A stretch of 64,000 nucleotides of DNA. Origin: JBALVT01 sp036960305 (GTDB taxonomy: Bacteria > Pseudomonadota > Gammaproteobacteria > Pseudomonadales > Halieaceae). Numbering within the stretch: position 1 is the first letter of the stretch; each line of letters opens with the position of its first letter. A program made the translations under genes and the position numbers. The stretch covers positions 124,001 through 188,000 of the forward strand of contig JBALWA010000003.1 in assembly GCA_036960305.1 (NCBI GenBank). Direction: 5' to 3'. The notes beneath the pieces were generated by a model, which ran no database searches, was not told the DNA's origin, and saw only the letters and a program-made list of their open reading frames with translations. This document shows, one piece after another, positions 17,343-25,152 of the stretch.

Positions 17343-18706
17343 GCGGCTAACTGACGCTGAATTTCACGTGCGAACAGCCACAAGCGGTCCTGCCCCCACA
17401 GCGAGAGAATCGAATTGCCCTCTTCATCGAGCAGCCTGAAGCTGGGAACCCCCCACAGACCCGCGTCGTACATTGCAAGGCGATTACTTTCCAGCAGGTC
17501 TTCCCATCCCGGAGTGCCTATACGCTGCGCCGCCTCGTTCCAATCCAGGCCGGCATCTTCAACAACCGTTTTCAGGCCGCGGTTATTGTTAGTATTAATA
17601 CCCTGGGCGAAGGCCGCGCTGAGAAAAGCAGAAAGTAGCTGCGCGCCCTTCCCCTGCTCGCAAGCCCAGGGGTAAAGGGAGTAACAGCGTCTAGCGGGTT
17701 CACCGATGGGGTCGTAAAAGTTGCCATAGGGCACGCCCGCCTCGCGCGCTTCGCGTACCGCGTCGGAGAAAATGTATAAACCCTTCTCCCTGGTTGCCGG
17801 AACCCCGCGCATCACCATGGGGAGAATGGGACGCACGACCAGATTGACTCCTGTTTCGCCGGCAAGTTGCACGGCCCGATCGAAAGCGATAGCAGTGTAG
17901 GGGCTGCGCAGAGAGGAATACACCTCAAGGGTGAGACTGCCATTGTCTTTGAGCTTGCCAGGCTCAATTGCCGGTCTGGGCATAACCATAGGCTCGCCAA
18001 CCTGAGGATCTGCGCCCAGTTCTGTCAGGCGTTTTTCCAGGTGATAAAGCCGGTCTACCCCCCAGTACCATTCCTGTCCGTAGTAGAACATGGCGCCGGA
18101 GTAGTGTTTGAGTTCGGTGCGCCGCGCCGTGCCGGTGTTCAGCCTTTCTTCGAGTTCTGCATCGCTTGCACAGCCCAGATTCCCAGCCAGGGCCTGCAAC
18201 CGGGCCTCGTCTCCCGACCAGAGCGCATCACCCACCTGAGCCGCGTACTGTATAAATTGCGTTGAATCCAGCGCAGCAAGAATCGAGGAAGCCAGCTTGA
18301 CCAGCGCCGGATCAGGTGCATTTTCATGCTCGGGAAAATTCAGGCCGTAATCTTCGGCGACGTGAAAAGAATCGTAGCGGGAAAGACGCAGAAGGAGTTC
18401 CGGCTCCGCTGAGTTATCGCCCTGCGGCCCCTGCACAAGATGACACACCAACTCGATGTCATAGCGTTTAGAGAAAGCCTGCAACACTTGCGCAGCAAGG
18501 TGACTGTAACCATCTTCCACATAGTGGAAGTATTCAACCACATGGGATTGCCCTGTTTTGACGCGCGCCCTCTCCACCTTGGCGCGGCGCTTAATGACAC
18601 TGGCGTCGCCACAGATCCGCTTTACCACCCTGGAGGTCAACCAGCGCAACAACGGACTGGGATCCATAGTGGCGACACCGCCCTGCTCTTGAAACTGTTC
18701 AGCCAT
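17333..18706 (-). CDS. Double DsbA/HCCA-isomerase-like thioredoxin-fold protein
   Basis: 457 residues holding two thioredoxin-fold DsbA-like halves. The C-terminal half (about 240-455) opens with LEVYSSLRSPYTAIAFDRA, the Ser-type active-site start of 2-hydroxychromene-2-carboxylate isomerase (kappa-class GST-like) proteins, and has the late cis-Pro motif GVPSFRL. The N-terminal half (about 50-230) starts HVVEYFHYVEDGYSHLAA, a more diverged copy. Neither half has CxxC, so disulfide exchange is unlikely; glutathione-dependent isomerase or transferase chemistry is more likely. There is no signal peptide, so it is cytosolic. GGAG lies nine bases before ATG 18706; the gene follows TetR by 27 bases. 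Confidence 0.82.
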   Translation of the reverse strand: MAEQFQEQGGVATMDPSPLLRWLTSRVVKRICGDASVIKRRAKVERARVKTGQSHVVEYFHYVEDGYSHLAAQVLQAFSKRYDIELVCHLVQGPQGDNSAEPELLLRLSRYDSFHVAEDYGLNFPEHENAPDPALVKLASSILAALDSTQFIQYAAQVGDALWSGDEARLQALAGNLGCASDAELEERLNTGTARRTELKHYSGAMFYYGQEWYWGVDRLYHLEKRLTELGADPQVGEPMVMPRPAIEPGKLKDNGSLTLEVYSSLRSPYTAIAFDRAVQLAGETGVNLVVRPILPMVMRGVPATREKGLYIFSDAVREAREAGVPYGNFYDPIGEPARRCYSLYPWACEQGKGAQLLSAFLSAAFAQGINTNNNRGLKTVVEDAGLDWNEAAQRIGTPGWEDLLESNRLAMYDAGLWGVPSFRLLDEEGNSILSLWGQDRLWLFAREIQRQLAARQ

Positions 18707-18733
18707 GGGAACGCGCTCCGGTTCAGATAGAGA

Positions 18734-19321
18734 TCAGCCTTCTATCAGTTCATTCATCAATTCAGCGACAAGCTCAATTGCCGCTGCTTTACTCAAACCC
18801 TGGTGATAGCGTAGACGGTGCCACATCTCGAAGGAGGCAATAGCATCGACTGCTTCACGCTTTCCGCGAGATAATTTCTTCAACTCGGGCAGCCAGTCGT
18901 CCAGATCCTTGCGAAGCCCCCTCTGGTATCGTGCATAGTTCTTCCGAAGCACTTCAGAGCGCCAAAGCTGGGCCGAGGTGGACAAAATGGTCTGGGTCTC
19001 TGCCTCGTAGCCACCTGCGTGACGCTCTACCGCGTGAAGAATGCGCTCATCGAGTGTCCCTTCCCTGTCACCGCCCAGGAAAAGGGCCTCGACCTGGTCG
19101 CGGCTCTGCTCATCGACGGCCGAAAACAGAGTATCCATGTCGGCGAAGTGCCTGAAAAAAGAACGAATGCCAACCCCCGCACGCTCGGCAATGGCTTGCG
19201 CTGTCGGTATGAGAATACCGTCATTCATAAGATTCAGTGAAGCATCGATAATGGCTTGTCGACTGCGCTCACTGCGCAGGCGACGGCCATCGGTATTTTC
19301 AACTGGCTGCTGTTTCGACAT
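18734..19321 (-). CDS. TetR/AcrR-family transcriptional regulator
   Basis: 195 residues. The N-terminal HTH spans about 18-65 (SRQAIIDASLNLMNDGILIPTAQAIAERAGVG then RSFFRHF), followed by a helical ligand-binding domain. It heads a minus-strand group running TetR, DsbA-like, DUF1330, PatB-like and diverges from the GST-fold gene at 19409. A candidate operator lies in the 87-base gap between them, and matching sites occur before the nitronate monooxygenase and metallo-beta-lactamase genes, suggesting a local regulon. The effector is unknown. GSIRSFFRHF-type wording follows the TetR pattern with Phe instead of the usual Tyr. Confidence 0.9.
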   Translation of the reverse strand: MSKQQPVENTDGRRLRSERSRQAIIDASLNLMNDGILIPTAQAIAERAGVGIRSFFRHFADMDTLFSAVDEQSRDQVEALFLGGDREGTLDERILHAVERHAGGYEAETQTILSTSAQLWRSEVLRKNYARYQRGLRKDLDDWLPELKKLSRGKREAVDAIASFEMWHRLRYHQGLSKAAAIELVAELMNELIEG

Positions 19322-19358
19322 AATGTGTACCGGAAGCTTGTCCCTGAGCCAAATATAA

Positions 19359-19375
19359 AGTCATAAGAAGTGCCA
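19359..19375. promoter_or_regulatory. Candidate TetR operator, copy B (degenerate)
   Basis: On the minus strand TGGCAC-TTCTT-ATGACT. The left arm and five-base spacing match the copy at 21663-21679, while the right arm is imperfect. It lies between the divergent TetR (ATG 19321) and GST-fold (ATG 19409) genes, as expected for autoregulation. Confidence depends on the other two copies. Confidence 0.4.
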
Positions 19376-19408
19376 TATTATGCAGTACAGCGCTACGAGT
19401 TACCAGTT

Positions 19409-20632
19409 ATGAGCAATCTATTATTCTGGGGGCTGACCGCCTCGCCCTACCAGTTAAAAATGCAGTCGCTGGCTGACTACGCCGAAGTACCCTGGCAGCG
19501 CTTCCCGGCCCAGGCGCGACCCCCACAGGCCATCACTACGATCATACGCCTTAAACTCGCCTGCACACTTCGAACGGTGAAGCGTTTTCCGCAGTATGTT
19601 CGGGGCATGGACGAATACCCGGAGGTGCCCTTCTACACGCTGGATGGCAAACAGTTCTATTACGATTCTACCGGACTCGCACTGCACCTGGACGCAATGG
19701 AGCTGTCACCCCAGACGCTCTTGCCGCAGGCAGCTGCCACCCGGTTCCTGTGCCAGCTAATCGATGACGCCTTCGACGAGTTTGGCCTGTACATGGTCCA
19801 CCACAATCGTTGGATTACCTCGGCCGAAACCAACGTCATGGCCAGTATGACGGTGAAAGAAATGAACCCTTTGCTTCCGCCGTTTATGCGCAAGGGCATG
19901 AGAGGCAAACTGGCCGAGCGCCAGGTCAGGCGCTGCCCCTATCTGTTCAGCGTGGCACCAACAGCTTATGAGTGCGGTATGCCGCCTGAATTGACACCCT
20001 GCGCCCGGGAGGGCTTTCCCTCAACCCATACGCTACTCGACGCGGCCTGGCGACGCTACCTCGCTGCGATAGAACACATTCTGGAGCAACAGCCTTTCCT
20101 GCTGGGCGAGCGTTTCACTCTGGCAGATGCCAGCGCCTACGGTCAGCTGGGCATGAATCTGGTGGACGGACTAGCCGCCGAGTTACTGCAGGAATTGGCG
20201 CCGCGCACCTTCCGCTGGCTTTGCATGATACGCGATGGAAAACACCGCGGCAGCTCCGGAAAACTGGTCACTACAGAGACGTTAATGCCGCTACTGCAGT
20301 GCATCGCAGAGACCTATATTCCATTGATGCAACAGAATGCGGTTGCCTATGAGAATGCGGTAACAGGGGGACAGCGCCTTTTTAACGAGGCGGCGTTCGA
20401 TCGGGGTGAAGCGCTATACGACGGCGCACTGATGGATCTGCCCTTTCGATCCGTGGTTAAAAGTTTCCAGGTAGTGAGCTGGCGAGAGTTGTGCGCGCAA
20501 TGGCAGGGGCTGGACAATGACACGCGCCAGGGACTGGCCGCGCAATACCCACTGCTTGAAGATTCACAATTTACGGGGAAAGACGCCCGCCCGGAGGCGG
20601 GCACTGGAATTGATCAGGCCGCGCTGGACTGA
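19409..20632 (+). CDS. Glutathione S-transferase-fold protein, long form
   Basis: 407 residues from ATG 19409; the 13-codon extension upstream is not supported. The first 80 residues follow the GST thioredoxin-like domain (NLLFWGLTASPYQLKMQSLADYAEV, then YPEVPFYTLDGKQFYYDST where GSTs bind glutathione). The helical domain follows with FLLGERFTLADASAYGQLG, a clear GST C-domain motif. About 150 residues then follow (MPLLQCIAETYIPLM onward), well beyond the usual 210-residue GST, so the tail may be an extra domain. Cytosolic. It diverges from TetR and overlaps the 3' end of the nitronate monooxygenase gene by 19 bases. Confidence 0.8.
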   Translation: MSNLLFWGLTASPYQLKMQSLADYAEVPWQRFPAQARPPQAITTIIRLKLACTLRTVKRFPQYVRGMDEYPEVPFYTLDGKQFYYDSTGLALHLDAMELSPQTLLPQAAATRFLCQLIDDAFDEFGLYMVHHNRWITSAETNVMASMTVKEMNPLLPPFMRKGMRGKLAERQVRRCPYLFSVAPTAYECGMPPELTPCAREGFPSTHTLLDAAWRRYLAAIEHILEQQPFLLGERFTLADASAYGQLGMNLVDGLAAELLQELAPRTFRWLCMIRDGKHRGSSGKLVTTETLMPLLQCIAETYIPLMQQNAVAYENAVTGGQRLFNEAAFDRGEALYDGALMDLPFRSVVKSFQVVSWRELCAQWQGLDNDTRQGLAAQYPLLEDSQFTGKDARPEAGTGIDQAALD

Positions 20633-21612
20633 CCGCCAGCATCACCACCTAACATCGCAGCAAGCCGGTCACCGATGATCTGCTCGGCATCCGACACAAC
20701 GTTCCTGACCAGCTCCTCGCAGGTGGGGATGTCGTTAATCAGGCCACCGCACATACCAACAGTTACCATGCCGGCTTCGATATCGCCAGTACTCCAGGCT
20801 TTCTCCTGATTGGCACCCGACACCAGGTGGTGCACCTGACCAAAGTCACCGCCGGCACTCTCTATCGCCGCCACCTCATCGGCCACAGAATTGCGATACA
20901 CCCGCGCGGTATTCTTGTAGCTGCGGAAAATCAACCGGGTCTGGTTCTCGTCCATATCGACCACAGCCTGCTTGATGCCCTGATGAATGGGAGCTTCCTG
21001 CGTAACCAGGAACCGCGTCCCCATATTGATACCTTCACAACCCAGGGCCAGTGCAGCCGCCAGACCGCGACCATCAGCAATACCGCCCGATGCGAGCACC
21101 GGGATACTGAGCGCCTGGGCGGCAGCGGGGAACAACACCAGGCCACCCACATCCTGCTCGCCGGGGTGGCCGGCACATTCAAAGCCGTCGATGCTAACCA
21201 CATCGACTCCAATGCGCTCTGCTTTCAAAGCATGACGCACGGCCACACACTTGTGAATGACTTTAATGCCCGCTTCCTTGAAGCGATCCATAAAGGGCTC
21301 CGGGCTGCGACCGGCCGTTTCTACGATCTTCACACCGCTCTTGATGATCACGTCCACGTAGTCGTCGTAGTTGATCTCTGTAGCGACCACACCCACGGTC
21401 AGATTGACCGCAAAAGGCTTGTCAGTCAGCGAGGCACAACGGGCAATTTCCGCCTCCAGTCCCTCAAGGGTAGGCTGTGTCAGCGCGGTCATCACGCCCA
21501 ATGCCCCGGCGTTAGAGGCCGCCGCGGCCAGATCCGCCGTGCCAACCCGCATCATTCCGCCACAGACTACCGGCGCTTCAATACCCAACAATTCAGTCAA
21601 TCTTGTTTTCAT
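20614..21612 (-). CDS. Nitronate monooxygenase family FMN-dependent TIM-barrel protein
   Basis: 332 residues of the NMO/2-nitropropane dioxygenase-like family (PF03060), an FMN TIM barrel that oxidises alkyl nitronates in characterised members. Visible are the N-terminal PVVCGGMMRVGTADLAAAASNAG, the catalytic-histidine region DGFECAGHPGE (His about 170), and the phosphate-binding ASGGIADGRGLAAALALGCEG with MGTRF. The C-terminus has the GMVTVGMCGGLI helix. ATG 21612 has AGGA four bases upstream. Many members are really enoyl-reductase-like or of unknown substrate. A strong candidate TetR operator lies 51 bases before the start. Confidence 0.9.
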   Translation of the reverse strand: MKTRLTELLGIEAPVVCGGMMRVGTADLAAAASNAGALGVMTALTQPTLEGLEAEIARCASLTDKPFAVNLTVGVVATEINYDDYVDVIIKSGVKIVETAGRSPEPFMDRFKEAGIKVIHKCVAVRHALKAERIGVDVVSIDGFECAGHPGEQDVGGLVLFPAAAQALSIPVLASGGIADGRGLAAALALGCEGINMGTRFLVTQEAPIHQGIKQAVVDMDENQTRLIFRSYKNTARVYRNSVADEVAAIESAGGDFGQVHHLVSGANQEKAWSTGDIEAGMVTVGMCGGLINDIPTCEELVRNVVSDAEQIIGDRLAAMLGGDAGGQSSAA

Positions 21613-21662
21613 TTGATCCTGGTGCTTCCGCTGTATTTTAAAGTCGGGACAAGACTACTTAA

Positions 21663-21679
21663 TGGCACTTTTTGTGTCA
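21663..21679. promoter_or_regulatory. Candidate TetR operator, copy C (best copy)
   Basis: TGGCAC-TTTTT-GTGTCA, an inverted repeat matching at five of six arm positions. It lies just upstream of the nitronate monooxygenase gene and resembles sites at 14426-14442 and 19359-19375. AT-rich flanks (AATTAATTGATT) are suitable for a promoter on the minus strand. Confidence 0.5.
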
Positions 21680-21777
21680 ATTAATTGATTTATTCATTGG
21701 TGCTTGCTTGCGTACAAGAGATATGTGCTATTTCCATGATGTGCATTATCGGTGGCTAATATAATATGGGCTGATTA

Positions 21778-21799
21778 TTATGTGCTTTCATGCACATAA
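21778..21799. promoter_or_regulatory. Perfect palindrome, candidate LysR operator, copy 1
   Basis: TTATGTGC-TTTCAT-GCACATAA has eight-base arms that match exactly, 36 bases before the LysR start. Extra half-sites (ATGTGC) lie at 21722-21727 and 21739-21744. The same core TGTGC-N6-GCACA reappears at 22813-22828 before the GST gene that follows LysR, fitting an autoregulated LysR with one target operon. Confidence 0.65.
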
Positions 21800-21834
21800 C
21801 ACCTATCAGGGCTATCGTGCGATGGGAGCTTCTT

Positions 21835-22707
21835 ATGAATTGGGATGATCTGCGTTTTTTCCTGGCCCTGGCACGTGCCGGTACTGTCAGCGGTGCCGGC
21901 CAGATACTGGCGGTAAAACACACCACGGTGTCGCGACGCATCACTGCTTTGGAAGAAAAACTGGGAAGCCGCTTGTTCGACCGCACAAGCGGCGGCTATG
22001 CCATGACACAAACCGGAGAAAACCTCTATCCCCATGCGCTATCAATGGAAGAAATCGCCCAGTCGGCGGACCGCGAAGTCTTTGGCATGGATACCCAGTT
22101 AAGCGGCACCCTGAAACTTACAGCCTCCTACGATATTTTCAACCGGCTTATTACACCCAAACTAAATGAGTTCAGCGATCGCTACCCTGGAATTGAACTC
22201 GAACTACTCCCCTCTGCCGGCCTCGCTGATCTCGCCAGCCGTCAGGCCGATATCGCCCTGCGCCTGACACCAAAACCTCCGGAGTATTTAATCGGCCGGG
22301 AGGTACTGCCCTTGTGCCACGGTGTATACGCCAGCGCCAAGTACCTAAAGAAAAAGCACAGCGTGGAGAAACTCATTCTTTGGCAAGGTGAACGCGAAAT
22401 GCCCGAGTGGGTTAACGATCATTTTTCCGGTGCCAGGGTGGTCGCACGGACAAGTGAGGTAATGACCATGATGGAAGCGGTAAGAAATCATATGGGTTTA
22501 GCTAGAATGCCCTGCTATGTTGGCGATGCCGAGCCCAGCTTGCGCCGACTGGACGTCACCCTCACGCCCTCCAAATGGGGCGTGTGGGTATTAAGCCATG
22601 TGGACCTGCGCTCGACAGCACGCGTGCGGGTGTGCCGTGAATTCCTGATCGATATCATTACACAACAGCGTGACTTAATTGAAGGCCTCGCCTCGCGCTA
22701 TCATTAA
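21835..22707 (+). CDS. LysR-family transcriptional regulator
   Basis: 290 residues. ATG 21835 has GGGAG six bases upstream; the 15-codon extension would cross the operator. The HTH is at residues 3-60 (WDDLRFFLALARAGTVSGAG, then KHTTVSRRITALEEKLGSRLFDR). The remainder is a LysR effector domain, shortened around residues 180-200 compared with classical members. It activates or represses with a small-molecule co-inducer. It sits between the nitronate monooxygenase (divergent) and the GST/AhpD-like/SDR genes (downstream, same strand), with matching palindromes before itself and before the GST, so it probably controls that operon. Confidence 0.92.
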   Translation: MNWDDLRFFLALARAGTVSGAGQILAVKHTTVSRRITALEEKLGSRLFDRTSGGYAMTQTGENLYPHALSMEEIAQSADREVFGMDTQLSGTLKLTASYDIFNRLITPKLNEFSDRYPGIELELLPSAGLADLASRQADIALRLTPKPPEYLIGREVLPLCHGVYASAKYLKKKHSVEKLILWQGEREMPEWVNDHFSGARVVARTSEVMTMMEAVRNHMGLARMPCYVGDAEPSLRRLDVTLTPSKWGVWVLSHVDLRSTARVRVCREFLIDIITQQRDLIEGLASRYH

Positions 22708-22948
22708 CGCTCGCAAAGCGTACGCCCTTCCCTGCTGAATGACACCTAACTAATCGCCATCATCCGAAATCAATAGTACCCCTCTCCCCAGAAGAACCCG
22801 TTCAAAACAAGATGTGCTTTTATGCACAACTTAAGTGCTTTTTAATTTATTTACTGACCAATACGCACGCCCTATTATGTGCCCCTCTTCCACGGCAGGC
22901 AAGCAAACCACCCGTGGAGACCCACAACCGACTCAAAGGAACAAAGCG
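22708..22948 (+). promoter_or_regulatory. Regulatory gap with LysR-type palindrome, copy 2
   Basis: The 241 bases before the GST gene contain TGTGC-TTTTAT-GCACA at 22813-22828, the same core and spacing as the palindrome before LysR (21778-21799). A further ATGTGC half-site is not repeated, though AGTGC follows at 22834. AAGGA at 22936-22940 serves the GST start. No gene is seen here. Confidence 0.6.
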
Positions 22949-23623
22949 ATGATCGATCTACTGACTGCCTCCACTCCGAACGGCCACAAGGCTTCTATTA
23001 CGCTGGAGGAACTGGGGCTTGATTACCGGGTCACGCCCGTTGACCTGGGAAAACTCGAACAAAAGGAGCCCGCCTTCCTCAGTATTAACCCCAATGGCCG
23101 AATCCCTGCCATCATCGACCGGGACAACGACAACTTCGCAGTGTTCGAGTCCGGGGCGATCATGCAGTACCTGGCGGAAAAGACCGGAAAATTAATGCCC
23201 ACCGATCTCACGGGCAGGTCACTGGTCAATCAGTGGCTGATGTTCCAGATGGGTGGACTGGGGCCGATGATGGGCCAGGCAAATGTTTTTTACCGTTACA
23301 CGGAAGAAAAAATCGACTACGCCATCACGCGTTACCAGAACGAGAGTCGCCGCCTGCTGGAGGTGTTGGACACGCGGCTTGCGGCCCATGAATATCTCGC
23401 CGGTGAATTTTCCATCGCAGACATCGCCAATTTCTCCTGGGCGCGTATTCATGAATGGAGCGGCATCAGCGTAGAGGGGCTTGATCACTTGCAGCGCTGG
23501 CTAGCTGTCATTGAAAGTCGTCCCGCCGTGCAGCGTGGCCTGCTGGTACCAGTGAAAATCTCTTACAAAGACGACCAGGACAGCGAAGACACCATTGCAG
23601 AAGCAAGGCGTTTTGTTGCCTGA
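22949..23623 (+). CDS. Glutathione S-transferase (Ure2p/YfcG-like)
   Basis: 224 residues. ATG 22949 follows AAGGA; an upstream start at 22835 is rejected because it begins within the operator region. The GST N-domain opens MIDLLTASTPNGHKASITLE, matching the nu-class Ure2p-like proteins, whose active site uses Thr-x-x-Asn in place of Cys or Ser. The cis-Pro motif NPNGRIPAI and FESGAIMQYL complete the glutathione site, and FSIADIANF is the helical-domain motif. Cytosolic. The first gene of a plus-strand set with the AhpD-like and SDR genes, likely under LysR control. Reduction of peroxide or disulfide, as for YfcG, is possible. Confidence 0.9.
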   Translation: MIDLLTASTPNGHKASITLEELGLDYRVTPVDLGKLEQKEPAFLSINPNGRIPAIIDRDNDNFAVFESGAIMQYLAEKTGKLMPTDLTGRSLVNQWLMFQMGGLGPMMGQANVFYRYTEEKIDYAITRYQNESRRLLEVLDTRLAAHEYLAGEFSIADIANFSWARIHEWSGISVEGLDHLQRWLAVIESRPAVQRGLLVPVKISYKDDQDSEDTIAEARRFVA

Positions 23624-23662
23624 CACGACATCACTTAACAACTTGAATCAGAGGATAGAACC

Positions 23663-24208
23663 ATGCGCTATGAATTGTACAACCAGGAGACTGCACCAGC
23701 GGCCAGCCAACCGTTGCTGGAGCAATCCGTGAAGAACTTTGGCATGATACCGAACCTGCATGCTGTGCTGGCAGAGTCCCCACCAGCACTCGAGGCCTAC
23801 CAGGTGCTGCACAAGCTATTTCAGCAAACCAGTTTTAATGCCGATGAACTGACTGTGGTCTGGCAGACCATCAATGTGGAGCACGAATGCCACTATTGCG
23901 TGCCGGCACACACCGGCATCGCCCAGATGATGAAGGTGAACACGGCCATCAGCGATGCGCTGCGCAACGGCACAGTACTTGACGACGAAAAGCTGCAGGC
24001 ACTACACCTGACAACATTGGCGTTGGTTCGCAATCGCGGGCGCATCAGTGAGCAGGCGCAGGCTGATTTTTTTGCGGCGGGTTATGAACGGCGCCACCTG
24101 ATAGAAATCATCCTGGGGCTGTCACAGAAGGTGATCAGTAATTACGTGAACCATCTTGCTGACACGCCAGTTGATCAGCCTTTCCAGAAGTTCATTTGGA
24201 AGTCTTAG
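23663..24208 (+). CDS. Carboxymuconolactone decarboxylase/AhpD-like protein
   Basis: 181 residues with the AhpD-like all-helical fold. The signature is HECHYCVPAHTG: two cysteines two residues apart with a nearby His, the catalytic arrangement of AhpD-type alkylhydroperoxidase partners. The opening NFGMIPNLHAVLAESPPALEAY is also typical of the family. GAGGATAGAACC precedes ATG 23663. It follows GST by 39 bases. With a GST before it, a role in peroxide or reactive-intermediate removal is plausible. Some members are decarboxylases, but those usually lack the CxxC. Confidence 0.87.
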   Translation: MRYELYNQETAPAASQPLLEQSVKNFGMIPNLHAVLAESPPALEAYQVLHKLFQQTSFNADELTVVWQTINVEHECHYCVPAHTGIAQMMKVNTAISDALRNGTVLDDEKLQALHLTTLALVRNRGRISEQAQADFFAAGYERRHLIEIILGLSQKVISNYVNHLADTPVDQPFQKFIWKS

Positions 24209-24360
24209 GAGATGGTATGACGGCAAATGCGGCTGCGGGAGTGCACCGGGACAAGGATATTACCGATTAGGACAAGCAGCGGAGGATCTGTCCAGATATC
24301 CTACAATCAAGGTTGCTCGTGACGGGCGTCTTGAAGCCGAAGAATCATGAGGAATTGAAT

Positions 24361-25125
24361 ATGCGTTTTGATGGAAAGATTGTCCTGATCACGGGAGCGG
24401 CTTCCGGTATCGGACTACAGATTGCCAGGCAATTTATCGACCAGGGCGCCACGGTCATTGGCACGGATATCAATGAACAGGCCCTGGCCGAGGCAGCGTC
24501 AGCCAATCCGGATGCGTTCCACACGCGCCTCAGTGACGGCGGGGATCCTGCAGCGATCGCCGAACTGGCCCAATGGGTCAAAACGACCTACGGTGGTCTG
24601 GATGTGCTTATCAACAATGCTGGCTTCGCGCGACTGAATAATCCGGAGCAGGTCACCGAAGAAGACTACGCGGCACAAATGGCGGTTCTGCTGACCGGGC
24701 CTGTATTCCTTGTCAAACATTTTGCACCTATGCTGCGCGCAAGCACCAACGGATCCGTCATCAATATCTCCTCGGCCTCAGCGGTGGTTGCCATGCCAGG
24801 CTACTGTCCCTACGGCAGCGCCAAAGCCGCTATCGCCAAATTCAGCGAGGATTGTGCAGTGACCGTGCCCGGGATGCGTCACAACGCCGTGCTTCCCGGG
24901 TTTATCGACACGCCGATTTTGGTCGGAACCTACGGCGAGGAAGCTGTCGCCGGCCTGGTGGAGTTTGCGAAAGCAAATCTGCCCGTCCCCAGGATGGGGT
25001 TATGCGAGGATGTGGCGAATGCCGTCCTGTTCCTGGCATCCGATGAAGCAAGCTACATAACCGGGGTAAAGCTACTGGTCGATGGCGGTGTATCGAAAGT
25101 TCATGCCTGCTCCGGGCTAGGCTGA
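24361..25125 (+). CDS. Short-chain dehydrogenase/reductase (SDR)
   Basis: 254 residues. ATG 24361 has GAGGA upstream; the 16-codon extension from 24313 is unsupported. Motifs: TGAASGIG (about 10-17), VLINNAG, the catalytic Ser in INISSASAV, and YGSAKAA with Tyr-x3-Lys. Asp-Ile in GTDINEQ suggests NAD preference. The last gene of the LysR-linked plus-strand set, separated by 152 bases from the AhpD-like gene; that gap holds a possible decayed reading frame. The substrate is unknown. Confidence 0.92.
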   Translation: MRFDGKIVLITGAASGIGLQIARQFIDQGATVIGTDINEQALAEAASANPDAFHTRLSDGGDPAAIAELAQWVKTTYGGLDVLINNAGFARLNNPEQVTEEDYAAQMAVLLTGPVFLVKHFAPMLRASTNGSVINISSASAVVAMPGYCPYGSAKAAIAKFSEDCAVTVPGMRHNAVLPGFIDTPILVGTYGEEAVAGLVEFAKANLPVPRMGLCEDVANAVLFLASDEASYITGVKLLVDGGVSKVHACSGLG

Positions 25126-25128
25126 ACA

Positions 25129-25152
25129 GTGGCCACCCACGAACCGGCCACT
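25129..25152. terminator. Hairpin between convergent SDR and DUF1329 genes
   Basis: AGTGGCC-N10-GGCCACT, perfect seven-base arms, placed between two convergent stop codons and touching the DUF1329 stop at 25151. No T-run follows on either side, so an intrinsic terminator is only moderately likely; it may be a 3'-end stabilising hairpin. Confidence 0.4.

Noticed and set aside
20827..21684. 285-codon plus-strand frame across nitronate monooxygenase
   Set aside because: Antisense to conserved NMO motifs, His-rich composition typical of shadow frames, and it would cross the operator.
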